64,000 nt of DNA from contig NZ_QYUO01000002.1 of assembly GCF_003591035.1 (NCBI RefSeq), forward strand, positions 1,054,001 through 1,118,000, written 5' to 3'. Under the pieces are notes generated by a model, which did no database searches, was not told the DNA's origin, and saw only the letters and a program-made list of their open reading frames with translations. The stretch comes from Noviherbaspirillum saxi. Its GTDB lineage: Bacteria; Pseudomonadota; Gammaproteobacteria; Burkholderiales; Burkholderiaceae_D. Below, in pieces: positions 18,211 to 25,235 of this stretch (position 1 is its first letter; the number at the start of each line of letters is the position of its first letter). The position numbers and the translations under genes were made by a program.

Positions 18211-18267
18211 CGCCGGCAGCATGAACGTTGGAGGACAGCCGTCCACCGCCTATTAGGCAAATGGTAA
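18198..18267 (+). pseudogene. Scar of a deleted second type-B/type-C gene pair
   Basis: ATG CTA CCC ATC at 18198-18209 is the start of a second type-B gene, placed 12 bp after the protease stop exactly as at 11926. After the fourth codon it switches to the 3' end of a type-C gene: 18223-18267 encodes ERWRTAVHRLLGKW and TAA, matching ERWRMAVRRLLTK at residues 1022-1034 of the large protein. Everything between (roughly 5 kb if copy 2 resembled copy 1) has been lost. The scar also shows where the unfused type-C protein used to stop, one codon past the conserved lysine. Confidence 0.85.
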
Positions 18268-18298
18268 CTACGTCAATTTCACCATCAGGAGAATAGAA

Positions 18299-19222
18299 AT
18301 GACCGCTGATCTGACCCGCCAGGCGACGCTCAAAGACATGATCCGGATCGGTCCGGATCCATTCGAAGACCTGGAGAGGGCTGGCAGGGAACCGACGACT
18401 TCCGCCGACGAATTCCATGGCCGATCCGGTTATGAACCCGAGTTCCTGAGCGGCTGGCAGATACTGCTGCCGCAGCCATCGGATGACGTACGTGAGCTGC
18501 GTCGTGGCGGACCCGGCATCGAGCTTAAGTACCAGAACTTTTCTGTGATCATGTCTGCATCGCGTCGCCTGCCGATCATCACTGCGGCGAACATTGACGG
18601 CTCGCAGTCGCGGCGCGTGCCACGCATCAGCACCTGGAGCTTCGATGGCCGCCTTGACAAGGAAGACCAGTGGGGCGACGCGCTCTACGACGGTAACGCT
18701 CTCGATCGCGGCCACATGGTCAGGCGTGAAGACCCGATATGGGGCAGCCGCGCAGAAGCAAATACCGCCAATGCGGATACGTTCCACTTCACGAATAGCT
18801 GCCCCCAGATGGCCGGCGTCAATCAAAAGGTCTGGCTCGGCCTCGAAGATTATGTGTTGCAGCATGCCAGGGTCGACCGGATGAGGGTGTCTGTATTTAC
18901 CGGCCCCTTCTTTGGAAAGAATGACCTGGCGTATCGCAGTGCCCTGGTCCCCAAGGCATTCTGGAAAGTCGTCGCGATCGTCACCGAGGATGGCAGACCG
19001 TCGGCGACCGCATACAAAGTCGATCAGGTAAAGGAACTGGAAGAGCTCGAATTCGTCTACTCGGCGTACAAGACCTTCCAGATCAGTATCAATCAGGTGA
19101 TGAAGGCAACAAAGATAGACTTCAGCGGGTTGGTGCCGTTTGATGGATTCTCGCAACATGAAAATGCCACGGGAACCGACCTGATCGAACGGCTCGATTC
19201 GCTCGAGAGCGTTCGGGTATAG
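18299..19222 (+). CDS. DNA/RNA non-specific endonuclease (beta-beta-alpha metal finger, EndoG/NucA family)
   Basis: A 307-residue nuclease. The family signature DRGHM gives the catalytic His139. Downstream, FTNSCPQMAGVNQKVW gives the Mg2+-binding Asn175 and the following Trp. There is no signal peptide, unlike the secreted nucleases of this family, so it would act inside the cell unless held in check. A Shine-Dalgarno AGGAG lies about 9 bp before the ATG, and the gene follows the deletion scar by 31 bp, in the same direction as the protease/NTPase genes. This suggests the toxic effector of the module (inference). Its 3' end converges on the dehydrogenase gene at 19275. Confidence 0.87.
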   Translation: MTADLTRQATLKDMIRIGPDPFEDLERAGREPTTSADEFHGRSGYEPEFLSGWQILLPQPSDDVRELRRGGPGIELKYQNFSVIMSASRRLPIITAANIDGSQSRRVPRISTWSFDGRLDKEDQWGDALYDGNALDRGHMVRREDPIWGSRAEANTANADTFHFTNSCPQMAGVNQKVWLGLEDYVLQHARVDRMRVSVFTGPFFGKNDLAYRSALVPKAFWKVVAIVTEDGRPSATAYKVDQVKELEELEFVYSAYKTFQISINQVMKATKIDFSGLVPFDGFSQHENATGTDLIERLDSLESVRV

Positions 19223-19274
19223 TCTCCGGCCCGGCGCATCCCTCGCTTGAAACCTTGGATTGCAGGAAGATTAT

Positions 19275-20084
19275 TCAGCCCCGGCTATGCAAGACAGGCC
19301 GATTCAGGAGTCCCTGATCGGCCACGACGGTCTGACCGGTCATGATCTTGTTGTAGCGCGACGCGAGGAACGCGTAGATCGGTCCATGGTCTTCGGGCGT
19401 AGGCAAGTCCTGCAGCAGACTCAGCGACCTGAACATCGACAGGAAGGCATCCTTCGGGATGTCGGACTGCTTCTGCTCATCGAGACCAAGGGAGCGTGGG
19501 CCCCTGAGCTGGCTGTTGGCGATACCGGCCGGAGCCACACCGTTCACGCGCACGTCGGGGGCGAACTCGAAGGCCAGCTGGTTCACCAGACTGCGCACCG
19601 CGCCTTTCGTTGCGGTATAGACGACTCCGCCTCCGTCGGCCGCATAGGCAGCCGTCGAGGTCGTCAGCACCATCGCGCCGTTGTTCGCTTGAAGCAGGTC
19701 GAAGAAGATACGTGCGGACAGTAAATAGCCCTTGACGTTGACATGGAAAATCTCATCGAACAGTCCGTCCATGCGGTCCACGGGTGTCTGCAAGAGAGGG
19801 ACATTCCCATCGAAAATGCCCTGTGCGCCAATCAACGCATTGAGCTTGCCGTGGCGCTCGAGAATGGCCGCGCGACATGCCTGCAAATCGTCCACCTTGG
19901 TCACATCGCCCTGCATGACGAGCACTTCGGGACCGAGTTCTTCTTTAAGTTGCCGTACCTTTTCCGTGGAAACATCGAGAATGACAATTTCGGCGCCTTC
20001 AGCCCGGCAGTGCCTTGCAACACCCAGCCCCAGTCCCGAACCGCCGCCGGTCACGAGAACAACATCGCCATTCAGTAATTGCAT
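19275..20084 (-). CDS. cis-Dihydrodiol dehydrogenase (short-chain dehydrogenase, BphB/HcaB-like)
   Basis: A 269-residue SDR that re-aromatises the cis-dihydrodiol made by a ring-hydroxylating dioxygenase, giving a catechol. TGGGSGLG near residue 13 binds NAD+, and the catalytic motif YTATK lies near residue 155. Stretches such as FHVNVKGY and LAFEFAPDVRVNGV match biphenyl- and phenylpropionate-dihydrodiol dehydrogenases closely. The frame opens four codons earlier at a TTG, but the ATG at 20084 has GGAGAAG just upstream and is preferred. It lies downstream of the flavin monooxygenase gene on the same strand, separated by 27 bp. Confidence 0.82.
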   Translation of the reverse strand: MQLLNGDVVLVTGGGSGLGLGVARHCRAEGAEIVILDVSTEKVRQLKEELGPEVLVMQGDVTKVDDLQACRAAILERHGKLNALIGAQGIFDGNVPLLQTPVDRMDGLFDEIFHVNVKGYLLSARIFFDLLQANNGAMVLTTSTAAYAADGGGVVYTATKGAVRSLVNQLAFEFAPDVRVNGVAPAGIANSQLRGPRSLGLDEQKQSDIPKDAFLSMFRSLSLLQDLPTPEDHGPIYAFLASRYNKIMTGQTVVADQGLLNRPVLHSRG

Positions 20085-20111
20085 GAACTTCTCCAAATAG
20101 TGGGTTGGGAA

Positions 20112-21242
20112 TTAAACAGGCTGGGCGAGCGCCAGAAACGACTCGCGCATGATGCGTGTGTGTTCTGCCTTGTCGCCTCCGCTGATTTCGATTTCCCCCA
20201 GTCGTGCGGAGTTTTGCACAACCATCCTGCACCGTTCCCATCGTCGATGTTGAAAGCGCTGCAGCGCAGCGTCCAGCTCAGATGCGCGTGACAGCTCGTC
20301 GGCTAATACGATCGCGTCCTCGATGCCAATGCAGGCTCCGGAAGCGAGATGCGGCGTGGTTGCATGCACGGTGTCACCGATCAGCACGACACGTCCACGG
20401 TACCAGGGCTGCGGCACAAGTAAGCCTTCCAGCGGCCGGAAGACGACCAGTGATTGCTCATTCAGCTGTTCACTCGCCGTTCGAACGGTCGGCGCGGAGA
20501 AGGGCGCGAGCAACTGCCGTAGCAGAGGCAGGAAGCGCTCCGGCGGCACAAATTCGTTCACCGGGCGATCCTCGTTGACGAACAAGTACATCTCACGCTC
20601 CGATACCGGATTCAGGCCAACTTTCACCCTCTCGCCAACCCAAAGCATCGTACGCACGACGTTCTCACGACGGGGCAAAACGGCCCGCCATACACCCTGC
20701 CCACTGTAGTGCGGCTTCGGCGCATCCGGCATGAGCTTCTCGCGCATGGCCGAATACAGTCCATCAGCACCAATCACCAGATCGTAGCGGCTGGAACTGC
20801 CATCGGTGAAATCCACATCGACGCCTTCGGAGTCTTGTCTCAATGCCGCCACCGTACAGCCGAGACGAATGAGGGTGCCGGCCGCGCAGCTTGCATCAGC
20901 AAGAATCTTCGCCAGTACCGGCCGCATGACCGCGCCGTTACCGGGCACGTCGTCGCCGGCGATGCGCGGTGTCGGTAGGTGAGTCAAGAGCCTGCCTTCA
21001 GTCGAAAATATGTCGACGCCGTCACAGGCATATCCCTCGCCCAGGAAGCGATCGAGAATGCCAAGCGTGCGAAAGGCGCGCAACGTGGCGCCCCCGATAC
21101 TGATGCCGGCGCCGTAACTGCCCCAATCCTCCGAGATCTCGACAAGATCGACGGCAACGCCGCGCTTGCGCAGTTCGATTGCCGCCGACATGCCAGAAAA
21201 ACCACCGCCTACGATCAGTGCGTTGCGAATTAGTGTGTCCAA
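20112..21242 (-). CDS. FAD-dependent aromatic monooxygenase (second paralogue)
   Basis: A 376-residue class A flavoprotein hydroxylase. ALIVGGGFSGMSA is the FAD fold at residue 8, GADGLYSAMREKL lies near residue 157 and LIGDTVHATTPHL near residue 282. The start appears to be TTG at 21242, with AGGAGAAG about 4-9 bp upstream; no better in-frame start precedes the Rossmann motif. It is closest in the window to the gene at 33282-34412. It is transcribed divergently from the ornithine-cyclodeaminase-like gene, with a shared 278 bp promoter region, and is probably co-transcribed with the dihydrodiol dehydrogenase. Confidence 0.83.
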   Translation of the reverse strand: MDTLIRNALIVGGGFSGMSAAIELRKRGVAVDLVEISEDWGSYGAGISIGGATLRAFRTLGILDRFLGEGYACDGVDIFSTEGRLLTHLPTPRIAGDDVPGNGAVMRPVLAKILADASCAAGTLIRLGCTVAALRQDSEGVDVDFTDGSSSRYDLVIGADGLYSAMREKLMPDAPKPHYSGQGVWRAVLPRRENVVRTMLWVGERVKVGLNPVSEREMYLFVNEDRPVNEFVPPERFLPLLRQLLAPFSAPTVRTASEQLNEQSLVVFRPLEGLLVPQPWYRGRVVLIGDTVHATTPHLASGACIGIEDAIVLADELSRASELDAALQRFQHRRWERCRMVVQNSARLGEIEISGGDKAEHTRIMRESFLALAQPV

Positions 21243-21423
21243 ACTTCTCCTCCATTCTATTTATTGACTGATATATATCTGCAAGGCAGTGCAAGCATGT
21301 GCCCCATTGTTCAGTCAGTGTAAAAGCCGTGCCTCGACCACGCCAGCCATGAAGCTGGAAATCAGTTTTCCAGTTTTCGGATATCAGTTCCGCTCCGCGC
21401 CAACGCCGGTCTTCACAAATGAA

Positions 21424-21446
21424 AGATATCCATTTAATGGATATCT
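21424..21446. promoter_or_regulatory. Perfect inverted repeat in a divergent promoter region (candidate operator)
   Basis: AGATATCCAT at 21424-21433 and ATGGATATCT at 21437-21446 are exact inverted repeats around TTA. They lie 75 bp before the ornithine-cyclodeaminase-like gene and about 180 bp upstream of the divergent monooxygenase. Just upstream, two ATCAGTTT/ATCAGTTC half-repeats (about 21360-21392) add symmetry. A 10+3+10 palindrome of this kind fits a dimeric regulator site, but no regulator gene lies nearby and no -35/-10 pair was confidently placed. Confidence 0.5.
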
Positions 21447-21520
21447 GCTTTCACCGCCTTGGTCTGGCTCCCCGCCGTGGTGCCTTGTATCGTGAGCACC
21501 ACTAACGATGGAGCACAAGA

Positions 21521-22540
21521 ATGAGTGACAACCCAGAGACATCAACAAAGCAAATCTCCCCCGTATTCGTCACGGATGACGCGGTGACGGCTGTGGCCGA
21601 CTGGCGTGCGGCCGTCGCCGTGCTCCGTGACGCATATTCCAGACCGATGGCGCCCGAGATGGTGCCTCCACGCACGATGGCCCGGGGACAGGGCTTTTGG
21701 CTGCGCGGCCTCTGTGCAATCTCGCCATCCGGCGAGTACATGGGCTGCAAGCTGATTGCCGCGTCGCCCAAGATTCATCGCGCAAGTTACCTGATTTCCC
21801 TGTTCGACCAGCGGACCATGGATCTGGCTGCTCTGGTGGACGGAAACCGTGTCACTGGAATCCGTACCGCTGCCACATCGGCCGTGGCAGTTGACTTGCT
21901 GGCGCCCCAGCGTCCCCTGCGGATCGCGATCATCGGTTCTGGCTTTGAAGCCAAAGGCTTGCTGGAAGCCGTCCTGTCGATCCGCGAGGTGGCGGAGGCT
22001 CGGGTCTTTAGCCCGACCCCGGCCAGCCGGACCCGGTTCGCCGATAGTTTCCGGCAACAGGCCGGGCTCAACATCACGGCAGCCGATTCGGCGGAACAGG
22101 CAGTTCGCAATGCCGACGTAGTGTTATGCGCGGCACGCAGCCGGGATGAAACCCCGGTGATGCGCGGCGAATGGCTGAGCCAGGGCGCGACGGTGGTGTC
22201 GATTGGCTCCACGCTGCCGGAACAGCGTGAAGTCGACGAGACGACTCTCGGCCGCGCGCACCGGATCGTCGCCGACATGCCCGAGGAAGTTGCGCATGAC
22301 ACGGGCGATGCGCTGGCAGCCAAGGCCGCCGGCATCGATGTGGAGGGCAAGATGGTCTCGCTCGCCGATGTCGCAAGCGGTCGTGTACAGGGACGCACGT
22401 TCGACTCGGAGATCGTGATTTACAAATCCGTCGGCTCTGCCCTGCAGGACGTGGTGATCGCGGAGATGTTGCTCAAGCGGGCTAGTCAGGAACGCCTGAC
22501 GACGGCCATGCCGGCAACTGTTCTGACGATCGACAAGTGA
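21521..22540 (+). CDS. Ornithine cyclodeaminase/mu-crystallin family protein
   Basis: A 339-residue protein with the family's Rossmann motif IAIIGSGFEAKGL near residue 138 and the upstream substrate-site region GNRVTGIRTAATSAVAV. Members include ornithine cyclodeaminase, alanine dehydrogenase and imine reductases. In a catabolic cluster it more likely reduces a keto or imino intermediate than makes proline (inference). It is the first gene of a unit with the DHDPS-family aldolase (29 bp later) and the aldehyde dehydrogenase. It is divergent from the flavin monooxygenase. Confidence 0.82.
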   Translation: MSDNPETSTKQISPVFVTDDAVTAVADWRAAVAVLRDAYSRPMAPEMVPPRTMARGQGFWLRGLCAISPSGEYMGCKLIAASPKIHRASYLISLFDQRTMDLAALVDGNRVTGIRTAATSAVAVDLLAPQRPLRIAIIGSGFEAKGLLEAVLSIREVAEARVFSPTPASRTRFADSFRQQAGLNITAADSAEQAVRNADVVLCAARSRDETPVMRGEWLSQGATVVSIGSTLPEQREVDETTLGRAHRIVADMPEEVAHDTGDALAAKAAGIDVEGKMVSLADVASGRVQGRTFDSEIVIYKSVGSALQDVVIAEMLLKRASQERLTTAMPATVLTIDK

Positions 22541-22569
22541 TTTCAACCCTATCAAGCAATAGAGGATTC

Positions 22570-23589
22570 ATGGCCAAATATCAACGCAAGGATGCCCGTT
22601 CCTGGGCAAAGGACTACCTGGTCGGTTGCTCGTCGGTGACCATTCCCAGCTATAGCGCCGACCTGAAACGGCTCAACGAGCGCGGCATCCGCCACGATGT
22701 CCAGCGCGTCGTCGACCTCGGGTTCAAGTACACGCTACTGTGCACCGAAGTGGCGATCACTCCGGAAGAAAACGCTCGGTTCACGGCCTTGGCCCGCGAC
22801 ACTGCGGGTGAGCGCATGGGCTTGTTCTTCCACGCCGGCTTCGGCACGCTGCAGGAAAACATCGAAGCCGTGAAGCTGGCCGAAAAGGCGGGTGCCGACG
22901 TCGTGTTGCTGTCCTACCCGTCGAACTTCTGGCCGACCACCGAGCAGGAAATCTACGACTACACCAAGGCGTTCTGTGACGCCACCGAGCTGGCCGTGAT
23001 GCTGTTCCCGATACCTCTGTGGGGTTTCGAGCGTGTCCACCCGGCCGGCATGTCCAACGAACTGGTCCGCCGCCTGCTCGACGACTGCCCGAACATTGTC
23101 GCGATCAAGGCCGAGCAAGGTTTCCCCCATATCGGCGGCCTGATCGAGTCCTACCATCTGTTCCGTGAAGAAGTGATCATCAGCTGCCCCATCGAGAGCG
23201 ACATCATTCCGCTGATGAGCCTGATGAAGGTGCAGTTCTCCGGCACCAGCTACACCCAGTGGATGGGTGACTATTTCCCGAAGGCTTTCGATCTGGCCCG
23301 CAACGGCAAGTGGGAAGAAGCAATGAAGCTGTACTGGCAGGTTCAACCCGCACGTCAAGCAGTTGGAGTCGCCACCGGATCCTATATGCCTGGCGCCAAT
23401 TTCATCAACCGCACGCACTGGAAATACATGGACTGGCTCGCCGGCTTCAACGGCGGCCCGCTGCGCGCGCCCTCTCAGCGTATCCCCGATCGCTGGATGA
23501 AGACACTGCGCCAGGGCCTCGTAGCCTCGAAGCTGGAAGTCACGTCGGACGCCGATAGCGAATTCCTGGTCGGTCGATTCCCTTGCTGA
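22570..23589 (+). CDS. Dihydrodipicolinate synthase family aldolase or hydratase-aldolase
   Basis: A 339-residue class I aldolase of the DHDPS/N-acetylneuraminate lyase superfamily. The Schiff-base lysine is Lys180 in VAIKAEQG. The ATG at 22570 is preferred over an opening 11 codons earlier because GAGGA stands 4-5 bp before it. It is longer than lysine-biosynthetic DHDPS (about 290 residues) and in the size range of hydratase-aldolases such as NahE, which cleave benzylidene-pyruvates to an aromatic aldehyde and pyruvate. With an aldehyde dehydrogenase 8 bp downstream, side-chain removal from an aromatic intermediate is a reasonable guess, not proven. Confidence 0.8.
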   Translation: MAKYQRKDARSWAKDYLVGCSSVTIPSYSADLKRLNERGIRHDVQRVVDLGFKYTLLCTEVAITPEENARFTALARDTAGERMGLFFHAGFGTLQENIEAVKLAEKAGADVVLLSYPSNFWPTTEQEIYDYTKAFCDATELAVMLFPIPLWGFERVHPAGMSNELVRRLLDDCPNIVAIKAEQGFPHIGGLIESYHLFREEVIISCPIESDIIPLMSLMKVQFSGTSYTQWMGDYFPKAFDLARNGKWEEAMKLYWQVQPARQAVGVATGSYMPGANFINRTHWKYMDWLAGFNGGPLRAPSQRIPDRWMKTLRQGLVASKLEVTSDADSEFLVGRFPC

Positions 23590-23597
23590 GGTGACCC

Positions 23598-25079
23598 ATG
23601 AGTAAGCATTTGCTGCAAGACCAAGGGCTTTGGCGTGAAGGTGCGCTGATCAACGGCGAATGGGTGACCGAGACTGCGCACGGCACCTATGATGTGCGCA
23701 ATCCAGCCAACGGTGAACTGCTGGCCAGGCTGCCGCGTTGCCAGAAAGAAGAAACCGTCAGGGCGATCGAGAGCGCTGATGCCGCCTTCCGCAAGTGGCG
23801 CCACACCACGGCAAAGCAACGTGCCGAGATCATCAACCGCTGGTACCAACTCATGGTGCAGCACAAGGAAGACCTTGCGAAGATTATCACGCTGGAAGAG
23901 GGCAAGCCGCTGTCCGAAGCACGTGGTGAGATGGACTACGCCTCTTCCTTCGTGCAATGGTTTGCCGAAGAAGCCAAGCGTGTGCGCGGAGACGTTATCC
24001 CGGCACCCAAGGTCACACAACACATCGTGGCGCTCAAGCAGCCCGTGGGCGTGTGCGCGGCCATCACGCCCTGGAATTTCCCCGCGGCCATGATCACGCG
24101 CAAGGCGGCCCCCGCGCTGGCCGCGGGTTGCTCCATCGTGGTCAAGCCTGCAAGCCAGACACCCATGACCGCTTTTGCCCTGGGCGAGTTGGCGATTCGC
24201 GCCGGTATTCCGGCCGGCGTGTTCAACGTCCTCAGCGGTAATGACACGCGGATCATCGGAGGCTTGTTGACCTCGCATCAATTGGTACGCAAAGTCACTT
24301 TCACCGGCTCCACCGAAGTGGGTCGTGTGCTGCTGCGCCAATCGGCTGAAACCATCAAAAAATGCTCGATGGAGTTGGGTGGAAATGCGCCGTGCATCGT
24401 GTTCGACGATGCCAACCTCGACCTCGCCGTCGAAGGTGTGTTGGCGGCCAAGTACCGCAACACAGGTCAGTCCTGCATCGCCGCCAACCGCGTGCTGGTG
24501 CAAGACAATATCTACGATGCCCTGGCGGAGCGCCTGGCCGAACGTACCCGTGCCTTCAAGGTGGGCAATGGGTTGGAAGAGGGCGTGCAGATTGGCCCGA
24601 TGATCGATGAGGCAGCGGTGGCCAAAGTGGAGGAACACCTGGCAAACGCAATAGCAGGCGGCGCCAAAATCCTCGCCGGTGGTCGTCGGCACGCCTTGGG
24701 AGGAGCCTTCTTCGAGCCGACGGTGGTGGCTGGCGTGTCCCGCGACATGACGATCGCACGCGAGGAAACTTTCGGCCCGGTCATGCCGCTGATCCGCTTC
24801 AAGACCGATGCCGAAGCGATCGAGATGGCCAACGACACCGAGTTCGGCCTCGCATCCTACCTGTACAGCGAGAACGCGTCGCGTATCTGGCGCACTGCCG
24901 AGGCGCTGGAGTCTGGCATGGTCGGCATTAACACCGGGCTGATCTCGACGGAAGTGGCGCCGTTCGGCGGCGTCAAGCAGAGCGGCCTGGGCCGGGAAGG
25001 ATCCCATTACGGCATCGATGAATTCCTCGAAATTAAGTACATGTGCTGGGACGGGTTGCGTCCGGCAGGAGCGCTCTGA
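23598..25079 (+). CDS. NAD(P)-dependent aldehyde dehydrogenase (succinate-semialdehyde dehydrogenase-like)
   Basis: A 493-residue aldehyde dehydrogenase. Glu259 in MELGGNAP is the general base, Cys293 in NTGQSCIA is the nucleophile, and the C-terminal FGGVKQSGLGREG loop is intact. The LEEGKPLSEARGE segment and QSCIAANR are typical of the GabD group. Because it sits 8 bp behind a hydratase-aldolase-like gene, its substrate could instead be an aromatic or short-chain aldehyde released by that enzyme. Full length, soluble, and the last gene of the unit; a 156 bp gap follows before the membrane-protein set. Confidence 0.9.
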   Translation: MSKHLLQDQGLWREGALINGEWVTETAHGTYDVRNPANGELLARLPRCQKEETVRAIESADAAFRKWRHTTAKQRAEIINRWYQLMVQHKEDLAKIITLEEGKPLSEARGEMDYASSFVQWFAEEAKRVRGDVIPAPKVTQHIVALKQPVGVCAAITPWNFPAAMITRKAAPALAAGCSIVVKPASQTPMTAFALGELAIRAGIPAGVFNVLSGNDTRIIGGLLTSHQLVRKVTFTGSTEVGRVLLRQSAETIKKCSMELGGNAPCIVFDDANLDLAVEGVLAAKYRNTGQSCIAANRVLVQDNIYDALAERLAERTRAFKVGNGLEEGVQIGPMIDEAAVAKVEEHLANAIAGGAKILAGGRRHALGGAFFEPTVVAGVSRDMTIAREETFGPVMPLIRFKTDAEAIEMANDTEFGLASYLYSENASRIWRTAEALESGMVGINTGLISTEVAPFGGVKQSGLGREGSHYGIDEFLEIKYMCWDGLRPAGAL

Positions 25080-25235
25080 GCCGATGGCTGCCGTTTTATT
25101 GAAGTAAGGAAGCAAGAAGAGAGACACACGGACCGGGGCAGAAACGTTCGCCGGCCCCGCGACACTCGACAGAAAAAAACAATGTGAGCAACACCTGTCG
25201 GATGTCGCGGTTCAATCAATTAGAGGAGACCAAGC

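Noticed and set aside
18198..18224. Eight-codon ORF (ATG CTA CCC ... TGA) considered as a leader peptide gene for the nuclease
   Set aside because: Its first four codons are the start of the type-B gene and the rest is type-C DNA read in another frame; it is explained fully as a deletion scar.
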